From the IMG/VR virus record IMGVR_UViG_3300018481_000078, positions 1 to 22,658 of that record: a DNA stretch of 22,658 bases; one strand, given 5' to 3'. Positions 6,905 to 13,439 of this stretch are shown one piece after another (position 1 is the first letter of the stretch; each line of letters opens with the position of its first letter). This stretch comes from a virus. A model generated the notes under the pieces. That model saw only the letters and a list, made by a program, of their open reading frames with translations, was not told where the DNA came from and searched no databases. The position numbers were made by a program, and so were the translations under genes.

Positions 6905-7407
6905 GTGTTCCCGTCCTCCTTGCCCTGAACCTCTTTGCCCTGCGGCCCCTGGTCGATGGTCGGGACCGTGTACTTGGCGGCAAGGTAGGGCTTTTGCTTG
7001 ATGAGGGCGTCGATCGCCTTATCCATCCCCTCCTCGTCGTCGAGGGAGAGCGCATCCAGGTCCAAGAGCCGGATCGCGTCGTCGGGGTCGTTGACTTTGC
7101 CTGCCGAGCGTGCCCGAAGGCGCTCGGTCTTGAGGAGCACCTGGTAGCGAGCATCGACCTCCTCGGTGGCCTCCTTCTTGGCCGCCTCGATCATCTTCTC
7201 GGTGTCGGTCATCGTCTGCTGCTGATAGGTGGCCAGCTCTTTCTCCGCTTTGGTCGCCCGCTCCTCAGCGCTGGTGGCTCGGGTGCGGAGGCTCTTGTTC
7301 TCCTGCTTTTTCTTGTCGAACAGGCTCTTCAGCTTGGCCGGGTCGTCGATCCCCTCATCCTCAGGATCGGGGGTCGGGTCGGGAGGTGGTGTTCCCTCTG
7401 TCGTCAT
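6871..7407 (-). CDS. Capsid scaffolding protein
   Basis: A 178-residue, highly charged helical protein. It has an acidic Pro-rich N-terminus, a long coiled coil from about residue 25 to 90 (rich in Lys/Glu/Ala/Gln), an 'LLDLDALSLDDEEGMDKAIDALIKQKPYL' segment typical of phage scaffolds, and a basic C-terminal end that would contact the capsid protein. It acts inside the procapsid and is lost before DNA packaging. The start at 7407 has AGGAG 7-8 bases upstream and overlaps the MuF gene stop as ATGA. The position between the MuF-like gene and the capsid gene agrees. Confidence 0.85.
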   Translation of the reverse strand: MTTEGTPPPDPTPDPEDEGIDDPAKLKSLFDKKKQENKSLRTRATSAEERATKAEKELATYQQQTMTDTEKMIEAAKKEATEEVDARYQVLLKTERLRARSAGKVNDPDDAIRLLDLDALSLDDEEGMDKAIDALIKQKPYLAAKYTVPTIDQGPQGKEVQGKEDGNTWLRRAIGGGQ

Positions 7408-8216
7408 TCGCTATCTCCTGTCTCGGGCACGTCGGCCCGCTCCTTGATCACCTCTCGCCAGTCACCGGAGAGGGGATTCGTCCACGTGCTCGCCTCGTCG
7501 GGCGTGACCTCCCGCCACGTGCACCGGCATCGATCGTGCCACCCCTCGCCCCGGAGAGTCGCCCCATACGAGTAGAGCCGGGAGGCTACGACCTGGCACC
7601 ACCCACAGGCCCCGGCCTGGGTGACTCGCTGGTACTGCTTGGTTATCTTCTTCCCGTTGAGCCGGTCGGCCAGGATGCGGGCCTCTCCCGTCGTCAGCGG
7701 GCGGAACTGTTCCTCAGGGCGCGTGCCGACGAACGTGGTGGAGGCAGCGAAGGCCGGGCTGGCCACCAGATCGTCCACGGTCTGAAGCTCGACAGTCCGG
7801 AGAACGGTGTCGGTGAGTTTTCGGACCATCGGCACCGTCTCCCGGATGATCACCTCGTAAGCCGAATCCGGCTCCGTCGACAGCCGCCTCACGGCCTCCC
7901 GTATCGGCGTAACGGACCAGGCGTCGAAGTCCTCTCGGAGCCAGTCCAGATTCGGGGCGGGGAGCCGGGGGGCGATCCCGGTGTAGTCGAGCTGGGCTTG
8001 GAGGTAGGCCGCTGCCTCGTAGGAAGAAACCCGAGCCGAGCCTTCGATGACCGACCACAAGCCGGCCACCCACCGCTCCTCGTCCGTGAGTGAGTTGGAG
8101 GCGAGCTCGAGCCACAGAGCAGTCGCCGCCGCGATCGCAGCCTCTTGGATTCGGGTGAATGCGTAGTGGTGGGCGAGGGCAAGCCGGTCGAGGACCAGCG
8201 GCGATACCTCAGCCAC
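7404..8216 (-). CDS. MuF-like minor capsid (head morphogenesis) protein
   Basis: A 270-residue protein with a mainly helical N-terminal part and a C-terminal MuF-type segment: Cys204 and Cys207 in 'GACGWCQVVASRLYSYG', then 'GWHDRCRCTWREV' with His227, Cys230 and Cys232. These zinc-binding-like residues are the signature of the MuF/SPP1 gp7 family, whose members bind the portal and are packaged in the head. The GTG start at 8216 overlaps the portal gene by 8 bases and has no clear SD, so translation is probably coupled to the portal. No toxin domain is fused at the C-terminus. Confidence 0.85.
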   Translation of the reverse strand: MAEVSPLVLDRLALAHHYAFTRIQEAAIAAATALWLELASNSLTDEERWVAGLWSVIEGSARVSSYEAAAYLQAQLDYTGIAPRLPAPNLDWLREDFDAWSVTPIREAVRRLSTEPDSAYEVIIRETVPMVRKLTDTVLRTVELQTVDDLVASPAFAASTTFVGTRPEEQFRPLTTGEARILADRLNGKKITKQYQRVTQAGACGWCQVVASRLYSYGATLRGEGWHDRCRCTWREVTPDEASTWTNPLSGDWREVIKERADVPETGDSE

Positions 8217-9657
8217 CGTTCACGCCAGGGGGCGCCCCGCCGGTCTGAGAAGTGGGGGGGATTCCAGGGGAACTCAATCCGGGGGGCGCCTGTCCCACTA
8301 TCGCACCTTGCATCAGCTTTTGGAACACATCAGCGGCGCGTTGTCCTTCCATCCGAGCAATCTCCTCAGGCGTGAAGCCGATGAACTCCATGATCGTCTC
8401 CCACGGCACCCCGACCGCTTGCATCTTGGAGGCAGCGTCCATCGTCTGGGAATCGGAGCGGGTCCGGGGATCTTTCCACAGGGCGTTGAGAGTGGCGAGG
8501 GAATCCTCGGGAGCTTCCACCTCCGCCACCTTCATCACCAGCCGGGCTACCGACTCCCACGAGTCGCCGTACCCCACCTGGCGTTCGCCGATCTTGTTGA
8601 TAAGGCCTGTCTCTGACGCTTCGAGGGAGGCTGCGGAGGGCGGGTTGGCGAGGTCGGTCTGGACGAAATACGTCGGAGGGATGCGTGAGACGGCGGATAG
8701 CTGACCGATGGCATCGGATATCGCTTTCAGGTAGGGGGTGATGTCGGTGGCGGGGAAGGCCCCGAACTTTGTGTCGGGGTCCTCTGATATCCATAGACGA
8801 TCGAGGGCCACCTTGAACGGCTCCACCTCGTTGCCGTCCGGGTCGGTCGGTATCTCCAGCCCCGAGGCCCACTTTTGGCGAAGGGCCCCGAGTTCAACCG
8901 CCAGGAGCGTGTTCGAGGTCAGGTACTCGATGCGGCCGATGATCTCGGCAATGTCCCGGAGGTCGGAGCGCCCGTAGCCCCGGTAGTCGGGCCGGGTCAC
9001 GAACGGGACCATCGGGACGATGTCGTAGGAGTGGCCCACCTCCGAGATGGGTAGCCACCCACCCCGCATGGCGAACGCCTCCGAGTACATGTCGATGGTG
9101 GCTATCTCCGAGGTCGTGACCTGGGTGGCGAAGCGGACGACCCGATCCGGGAAGTAGAGGTTGGCCCGGGCCTCCCCCGAGGCAGTGTCTAGCCAAACCT
9201 TCAGGGCGGCGGCGACTGTCTGTGGATCCCCGGATTGGTTTTCGTGAGTGGTGTTGAGGGAGGACTCGGCCCGGATCTTGGGCTGGGAAGGGTCGTCGGC
9301 CGCAGGCCACACCGACACGTAGCTCGTCCCGGTGGTGACGGCCTCCCGGTGGACGACCGACTGCATCGCCTCCATCTGATTGCGCCGGAACAACTCCCAC
9401 AGCAGGTCGTTCGGGTCGTCCTCGCCGAACTGGAACCCCTGGACCTTGAGTCGCTCCTCGGTCAGATCCACCACCAGCCGCGCCCAGGGCGTCCGGCTCA
9501 TCATCAGGATTCGCTCGTAAGCCGCCCGGTATTGCGGGACCGGGTCGCGCCGGGGCTGGGTCGAGTCGTAGAGGGCGTTCCAGGTTCGACGCAGCAGCAC
9601 GTCGTATTGCCATTGGCGAAGCAGCCGGGACAGCCACTCAGTATCAGACAGGGCCAT
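8209..9657 (-). CDS. Portal protein (SPP1 gp6-like)
   Basis: A 482-residue protein, the usual length for this family. The portal is the dodecameric ring at one capsid vertex through which DNA is packed. Visible family features: 'YDSTQPRRDPVPQYRAAYERILMMSRTPWARLVVDLTEERLKVQGF' in the N-terminal region, 'RNQMEAMQSVVHREAVTTGTSYVSVW', 'IPMVPF'-like 'DIVPMVPFVTRPDYRGYGRSDLRDIAEIIGRIEYL', and 'ISRIPPTYF'-like 'VSRIPPTYFVQTDLANPPSAASLEASETGLINKI' in the C-terminal helical region. A Pro/Gly-rich tail ends the protein. The ATG at 9657 has AAGGTGGG about 8 bases upstream. Confidence 0.93.
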   Translation of the reverse strand: MALSDTEWLSRLLRQWQYDVLLRRTWNALYDSTQPRRDPVPQYRAAYERILMMSRTPWARLVVDLTEERLKVQGFQFGEDDPNDLLWELFRRNQMEAMQSVVHREAVTTGTSYVSVWPAADDPSQPKIRAESSLNTTHENQSGDPQTVAAALKVWLDTASGEARANLYFPDRVVRFATQVTTSEIATIDMYSEAFAMRGGWLPISEVGHSYDIVPMVPFVTRPDYRGYGRSDLRDIAEIIGRIEYLTSNTLLAVELGALRQKWASGLEIPTDPDGNEVEPFKVALDRLWISEDPDTKFGAFPATDITPYLKAISDAIGQLSAVSRIPPTYFVQTDLANPPSAASLEASETGLINKIGERQVGYGDSWESVARLVMKVAEVEAPEDSLATLNALWKDPRTRSDSQTMDAASKMQAVGVPWETIMEFIGFTPEEIARMEGQRAADVFQKLMQGAIVGQAPPGLSSPGIPPTSQTGGAPPGVNGG

Positions 9658-9671
9658 AGAAGTTTCCCACC

Positions 9672-9992
9672 TTATCGAATGCGCTGGATGCGGGCGGTTT
9701 CAGCAGCGTGACAGTCCGAGCACAGCCACTCCAAGTTCTCCATCGTCGTCGCCCCTCCCGCCGACCGGGGGATCTTGTGGTTGGCCTCTTTGCCAACTCC
9801 GCCGCACCGCTCGCACCGCCCCTTTGCCCGCCGGATCACCTTGCGCCGTATCCGGTCGTACTCCTTGCGTGGGACGTCGAGGTTGGCCCGCCAGTTCGAC
9901 CCCTCCCACGGAGCCGGCACATGTGCAGGGCAGAAGCTCTCCCCCCGCTCCACCAGCTCGGGGCAGCCAACAGTGCGACACGGCTTCAGCAT
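9672..9992 (-). CDS. HNH endonuclease beside terminase
   Basis: A 106-residue protein with a small N-terminal Cys/His cluster ('CRTVGCPELVERGESFCPAH') and a C-terminal HNH domain: 'RCERCGGVGKEANHKIPRSAGGATTMENLEWLCSDCHAAETA', with CxxC pairs for zinc, the His of 'NHKIP' and the 'CHxxxT' end. The ATG at 9992 shares TGATG with the large terminase stop, so the two are translationally coupled. In HK97-like phages an HNH protein encoded next to the terminase stimulates cos cleavage and packaging, so a packaging role is more likely than homing. Confidence 0.9.
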   Translation of the reverse strand: MLKPCRTVGCPELVERGESFCPAHVPAPWEGSNWRANLDVPRKEYDRIRRKVIRRAKGRCERCGGVGKEANHKIPRSAGGATTMENLEWLCSDCHAAETARIQRIR

Positions 9993-11488
9993 CAGAACGA
10001 GCGCAGAGTACGTTTCGGGCGCTTGTTGTATCTCTCGAGGCCGTCGATCGCAATCACGAAGGTGACTGCCGCGTCGATCTTTTTGCTCGACCCCTTTTTC
10101 TCCTTCTTGATGGTGTAGAGGCCCCCGGCCAGGTCTTTCACCACCGCATTCGCAATGTGGCGCCGGAGGGTCGGGCTGTCGCCGACCGTGATGGTCTGGT
10201 CCTTGATGCGCTTGTACGCCTCGGCCACCGCCGGACCCATCCGGGAGTTGGTGACAGGCCACTCCAAGATTTTTCGCGACCCGTACTTGTCGGCCCAGAA
10301 TTGGAGCTCGGTTCGCCAATACGCCGGGTCCGCCATCAGCCGGTACACCTTGAAGCGGGAGAAGGCATCCTCGATCGCGGCATCCACCTCGTCTCGGGGC
10401 ACCTGCCAGTTCTCGTCCGAGTCGTCCGGCTCCCACACCGCCAACAGGTCGAAGTGGGGGTCGTCGCCCATCGTCACGATCCCGAGGGCGGTGGCGTCCT
10501 CGTCCACCGAGCCGTCGAAGGTGAGGAGCACCTCCTCGCCGTCTTTGATTTTTTGCGGACTGGTCGCCTCGTCCCAAGCCGCCATATCCATCCACCCCGC
10601 CCCGCCGTGGCGGAACCACTGGTTGAGCCGGTAGCGGCGGAAGGCGATCGGCTGGCTCTGGCGAGAGGCCATCGCCATATCCGACTCGAACGTGACCCCC
10701 TCGACCAGGGACGGGTTAGCCTGGCGCCATGCCTCCCGGTCGTCGATCTCGGCTTTCTCGCCGTCGCTGGGCTCCCACCACCACATCCCGAACTCGTCGT
10801 CCTCGACCTCTCCTGTCGCCACCTTCACGCCGTACTCGTACAGCTGCCCGCATAAGCTCTCCGGGTCGTCGCCAGCCGTAGTGATCCCGAGGACTAGCGG
10901 TTGCTCCCTGGCCCCGGTTCCCATCGTCATCGCGTCCCACAGGTCCGAGTTGGGCTGGACATGAACCTCGTCGAAGATCACCAGTGATGGGGAGAGGCCC
11001 TGGGCGAGCTTGGCATCCGCCGAGAGAATCCGGTACACGTTGCCGGTCGCATAGACCTCGATCGCGTCCCGGTACACCCTGGCGAGTTTCGACAGTGTCT
11101 CGCTGGCGAGGACCTGGCGTCTGGCTTCGCCAAAGACGATCCGCGCCTGCATCCGATCCCCGGCGCACGAATAGACCTCCAAGCCGGGAGTGGGGCTGAA
11201 CAAGTGCTCGAGGCCGAGGCCGGAGCCGATGATCGACTTTCCATTCTGCCGGGAGACCCCGACAAGACCTCTCCGGTAGCGCAAGAGGTTGTCGTCCCGG
11301 ACCTCCAAGACCTCGTTGAGGAGCCATCGTTGCCAATTCAGGTAGCGGAGCGGCTGGCCGACTCGGGGGCCTTTCGGGACCGTGAGGAGTGACTCGGCGA
11401 ATCGGGTGACTAGCGGGCCGCGGGTGTTCTCGTATTTGGAGGGGGTGCGATATCGGGGCAGAACCATCGACGGGGCCTCAACCGTCAA
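9992..11488 (-). CDS. terL: Terminase large subunit
   Basis: A 498-residue packaging ATPase/nuclease. Walker A 'GVSRQNGKS' is at residues 77-85, Walker B 'LVIFDEVH' at about 169-176, a coupling 'GITTAG' segment follows, and the C-terminal RNase H-like nuclease shows 'TFDGSVDEDATALG' and 'DPAY' acidic residues. The TTG start at 11488 is preferred because GAGGTGA lies 6 bases upstream, a long match to the 16S end. An alternative ATG at 11467 has a shorter GAGG. It overlaps the small terminase stop by 11 bases and is coupled to the HNH gene. Confidence 0.95.
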   Translation of the reverse strand: MTVEAPSMVLPRYRTPSKYENTRGPLVTRFAESLLTVPKGPRVGQPLRYLNWQRWLLNEVLEVRDDNLLRYRRGLVGVSRQNGKSIIGSGLGLEHLFSPTPGLEVYSCAGDRMQARIVFGEARRQVLASETLSKLARVYRDAIEVYATGNVYRILSADAKLAQGLSPSLVIFDEVHVQPNSDLWDAMTMGTGAREQPLVLGITTAGDDPESLCGQLYEYGVKVATGEVEDDEFGMWWWEPSDGEKAEIDDREAWRQANPSLVEGVTFESDMAMASRQSQPIAFRRYRLNQWFRHGGAGWMDMAAWDEATSPQKIKDGEEVLLTFDGSVDEDATALGIVTMGDDPHFDLLAVWEPDDSDENWQVPRDEVDAAIEDAFSRFKVYRLMADPAYWRTELQFWADKYGSRKILEWPVTNSRMGPAVAEAYKRIKDQTITVGDSPTLRRHIANAVVKDLAGGLYTIKKEKKGSSKKIDAAVTFVIAIDGLERYNKRPKRTLRSF

Positions 11489-11951
11489 CGGAAATCACCT
11501 CTTTTTGGACCGAGGCGGAGCTTCCAATCTCCTCCAGGTCATTCAGCCCCCGCCTCACGGCCACCTCGCCCAAAGCCAAGCTCGTCCGGGCCGCAGGCGA
11601 CCATCCGAGATGGGCCATCCCCCTCAGAATCTCCTCGTCGAGCGCACGCAAGGCCCGTCGATCGGAGCCGGTGTCATTGGTCGCCAGGACCGAGGCCCGG
11701 AGCAAGGTCCGCTCGTCGAGGGCCTCGCAGATGATCAGCAACAGCTCAAGATCCGACTCCGAGAGCCAGGGAGTGTGTCCGAGGGCCCGGTCCCAAAGAT
11801 CCTGTCCGGGCCGACCAAGCTGACGGGGAGGCTCGGCGTTCCGGGCCACAGCAGCCAGCACCAGCCCCGTATCCGGCAAGGACTTGTGGGAAGGGTTCCC
11901 GAGTGCTCGGTGACGCTCGATTGGAAGTGGCGCAGGGCCGCGTTCGCCCAT
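11478..11951 (-). CDS. terS: Terminase small subunit (P27 family)
   Basis: A 157-residue protein. The start at 11951 gives 'MGERGPAPLPIERHRALGNPSHKSLPD', the hallmark N-terminus of P27-family small terminases (MGxRGPxPxP...GNPxxxPLP). The central part is helical and predicted to recognise the packaging site and regulate the large subunit. The SD is weak (AGGG about 12 bases upstream). It is the first gene of the virion operon. An intrinsic terminator lies between it and the next upstream gene, so it needs read-through or its own promoter. Confidence 0.88.
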   Translation of the reverse strand: MGERGPAPLPIERHRALGNPSHKSLPDTGLVLAAVARNAEPPRQLGRPGQDLWDRALGHTPWLSESDLELLLIICEALDERTLLRASVLATNDTGSDRRALRALDEEILRGMAHLGWSPAARTSLALGEVAVRRGLNDLEEIGSSASVQKEVISVDG

Positions 11952-12002
11952 TGAACAACGCACCCTAGAGCGGAAAGTTGTACCGAATGATCGGGGAAAT
12001 CG

Positions 12003-12030
12003 AAAAAAACCCCAGACAACGTGTGTGGGG
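12003..12030 (-). terminator. Intrinsic terminator for the small leftward gene
   Basis: On the minus strand, CCCCA...TGGGG (with inner ACA/TGT pairing) is followed at once by seven T residues. This is the clearest rho-independent terminator on this strand. It lies about 50 bases after the stop of the small gene at 12081 and upstream of the small terminase gene. Confidence 0.85.
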
Positions 12031-12046
12031 AGTCCAACCCGGCCCG

Positions 12047-12073
12047 GCATCGCACCCGGTAGGGGTGCGATGC
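12047..12073 (-). other. Perfect 11-bp hairpin after the small leftward gene
   Basis: The arms GCATCGCACCC and GGGTGCGATGC (plus-strand reading) pair perfectly around a five-base loop, 7 bases after the stop at 12081. There is no U-run; the true terminator is just beyond. It may protect the mRNA 3' end, or form a double stem-loop terminator together with the next hairpin. Confidence 0.7.
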
Positions 12074-12080
12074 CCGGTTC

Positions 12081-12317
12081 CTAGCTGGCCGCCTTCCGGT
12101 TCGCTTCCGCGATGATCTCGGGAAGCTGGCCCTCCAGGAATTCGACGTATCCGTTGAGCCGCTTTAGAACGGCCTTGGAAAGCCGGTCGGCGTAGATACC
12201 GTCTGTAATGAGCCGAATCTCGGCTGCGGCGTTAACGGCCCTGGAACCCCGTAGCTGGGTCTTGAGCCTGCCGTCCTCGTCCTTGTCGAGTCCGGCTACG
12301 TAATGGGAAGCGCTCAT
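12081..12317 (-). CDS. Small leftward protein, paralogue of the first rightward gene product
   Basis: A 78-residue helical protein. It aligns over its length with the N-terminal ~75 residues of the protein encoded at 13600-14067: both start MSAxHYxA, share 'R-A-[VI]-NAAAEI' and have a 'V-[x]-[FW]-LEG' segment followed by an Ile/Glu/Asn-rich helix. It has its own sigma70-type promoter (12366-12393), a ~40-base leader, a GAGG before the ATG, and its own terminator, so it is an independent unit (a 'moron'-like arrangement) separated from the virion operon. No DNA-binding motif is recognised. Role unknown; a regulator or nucleoid-type protein is only a guess. Confidence 0.85.
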   Translation of the reverse strand: MSASHYVAGLDKDEDGRLKTQLRGSRAVNAAAEIRLITDGIYADRLSKAVLKRLNGYVEFLEGQLPEIIAEANRKAAS

Positions 12318-12365
12318 GTCGCCTCGTCCTCTCTGCGGGTCGGCGTTTCCAACCTCGCAACCCTC

Positions 12366-12393
12366 AGTATAGCGAACGTTTCGGTAAAGTCAA
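12366..12393 (-). promoter_or_regulatory. Sigma70-type promoter for the small leftward gene
   Basis: On the minus strand, TTGACT (12393-12388) and TATACT (12371-12366) are separated by 16 bases, one of the best -35/-10 pairs in the window. Transcription would start near 12359, about 40 bases before the ATG at 12317. Confidence 0.85.
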
Positions 12394-12416
12394 GAACATT
12401 TCGGAAATTGTTTCGG
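12374..12416. promoter_or_regulatory. Direct repeats CCGAAAYGTTC overlapping the leftward promoter
   Basis: Plus-strand GAACGTTTCGG (12374-12384) and GAACATTTCGG (12394-12404) are 11-base repeats with one mismatch and a 20-base period, two helical turns. One lies in the spacer and the other just upstream of the -35. A third partial copy, TTTCGG, is at 12411-12416. Each has a dyad feel (CGAA-3 bases-TTC). This is the placement of a repressor or activator operator. Confidence 0.55.
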
Positions 12417-12440
12417 GCAGCCCAGCGCCGCCGGGCGCCA

Positions 12441-12684
12441 CTGCCAAGGGCCCAATGACACCTACTGCCAGGTGCCAGTGGGTGCGTGTGTCAGTGCCAG
12501 TGAGCAGGCTTCCTCTTCTTCCCCAGTGCCAGTGCCACCGCTTCCCCGGTACGTGATGTCAGTGGCATGGTGGTGGGCTGGTGTCAGGTGACATGCCAAG
12601 TGTCACCCCTCCCCAGTGGTGCCAGTGCCACCATGCTCAGTGATGTCACTGCCACTCAGAGTGGGTGTCAGCTGGTGCGTGTCA
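12441..12684. repeat. Iteron-like array of GTGYCA hexamers
   Basis: Eleven perfect GTG(T/C)CA copies lie on the plus strand at 12472, 12488, 12494, 12526, 12532, 12581, 12600, 12619, 12625, 12665 and 12679, with near matches at 12441, 12465, 12556, 12562, 12588, 12643 and 12649 and one inverted copy at 12456. Five pairs are head-to-tail without a gap (12488, 12526, 12556, 12619, 12643), giving a 12-base unit close to RTGYCAGTGCCA. No open frame with a start signal covers it. Iteron arrays of this kind bind replication initiators, partition proteins or phage repressors; which applies here cannot be told. Confidence 0.7.
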
Positions 12685-12690
12685 GCGCTA

Positions 12691-12803
12691 GGGCTTCCTG
12701 ATCCTGGCAGAGTGAGGGCTTCCTCGTGCATGACAGAGCGCGGGCTTCCTGATCTGCCTACCAGCGGGAGGGTTTCCTCGCATTGCCGATCGAGCGTTTC
12801 CTC
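12691..12803. repeat. Degenerate ~26-bp tandem repeat starting GGGYTTCCT
   Basis: Copies begin at 12691, 12716, 12742 and 12770, with a weaker one near 12794 (GTTTCCT); spacings are 25, 26, 28 and about 24. Each unit has GGG(C/T)TTCCT, then about 10 variable bases and often a CAG(A/C)G end. An outlying AGGCTTCCTC lies at 12506-12515 inside the hexamer array. The array touches the hexamer iterons, so both may belong to one protein-binding region. Confidence 0.6.
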
Positions 12804-12838
12804 TTTCGCTGTTACTGCCCAGAGAACACCGCGAAAAT

Positions 12839-12912
12839 CCCCCTAAAGATACCACCGGAAACTTACCCTAAGTTACCTGTCACCGACTAGACTTAGGGGG
12901 TCGTCCCGACCC
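12839..12912. other. Nested inverted repeats at the edge of the control region
   Basis: CCCCCTAA (12839-12846) and TTAGGGGG (12893-12900) are perfect inverted copies. Between them AACTTA-CCC-TAAGTT (12860-12874) is a perfect small palindrome, and GGGTCG-TCC-CGACCC (12898-12912) overlaps the right arm. The segment is relatively AT-rich for this genome. It could be an operator, an origin unwinding site, an attachment core or the 5' end of the structured RNA that follows. No convincing promoter pair is visible on either strand, although TAGACT at 12888-12893 could serve as a -10. Confidence 0.5.
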
Positions 12913-12932
12913 ACTCAGTTGGTCCTCAAGAA

Positions 12933-13415
12933 GGGGGCGATCCGAGCCCACTGCGAACATCTTCCCGGTAGGCAAGCGGAGTACCGGCGTCGTCGCCTGG
13001 ATAGCGCCCCCAGAGGGGGCAGGAAAGCCAGAATCAGCGAGGGCGAGGGACAGACGACGGTTATGGAGGCAGGAACCTGCGAGGCCCCACCTCCCCGTCC
13101 GACACCCCGAACCGGCCCGATCGGGACCATCTCAGATCGAGAAGACGTGAGGTGTCCAGGTAAGCGGACTCGGTGCGTAGTTGCAGAGCTTCAGACGCGC
13201 CTTCGGGCCATGTAAGCCGGTAACTCCCCCTCCTTGCGAGGGGGATACCTCGTTCAGGCCATCGAGAGAAATAAGCCCTGGATGCCGCTTTCGAGCAAAC
13301 CATCGAGACTCAAATCTCGGGTGGGGCATCAGATTCCGATTGTGGATTAAGTGAAAGCTGAAGAAGCGAAGCGCCGGAACCCCCCGTTGTAGGACAGGAA
13401 GCGAGAGGGGTCCGG
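12933..13415 (+). ncRNA. Candidate large structured RNA (gene-free, dense helices)
   Basis: No reading frame here has a start signal or protein-like composition. Helices found by eye: GGGGGCG+ATCC (12933-12943) with GGAT+CGCCCCC (12999-13011); GACGG/GGAGG/GCAG stacked arms closing on GAAC (13056-13099); CCCGATCGGG (13116-13125); CATCTCA/TGAGGTG (13128-13154); GCC-TTCG-GGC (13199-13208); GGTA plus CCCCCTC-loop-GAGGGGG plus TACC (13219-13249); a gapless three-way junction (13281-13330); CCGGA+CCCC with GGGG+TCCGG (13374-13415). Two UUCG-type tetraloops, readable only on this strand, favour rightward transcription. It may be a stand-alone RNA or the long 5' leader of the gene at 13600. I cannot match it to a named RNA class; the ends are approximate. 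Confidence 0.6.
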
Positions 13416-13439
13416 GCAGGTGAGAGACAGGTTCTACCA

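Noticed and set aside
12374-12404. SOS (LexA) box reading of the CGAA...TTC repeats.
   Set aside because: The half-site spacing is shorter than in the actinobacterial or Bacillus LexA boxes that I know.
12616-12846. 76-residue open frame over the repeat arrays.
   Set aside because: Its sequence follows the nucleotide repeats and it has no ribosome site.
12881-12900. CACCGACTAGAC resembles the P7 (R) element of group I introns.
   Set aside because: No matching S element (AAGANATAGTC-like) follows, no P4-P6 pattern is convincing, and there is no interrupted exon on the plus strand around it.
12919-13215. 98-residue open frame in the control region.
   Set aside because: No SD, composition is Arg/Pro/Gly-rich like random GC-rich sequence, and the DNA is better explained by RNA helices.
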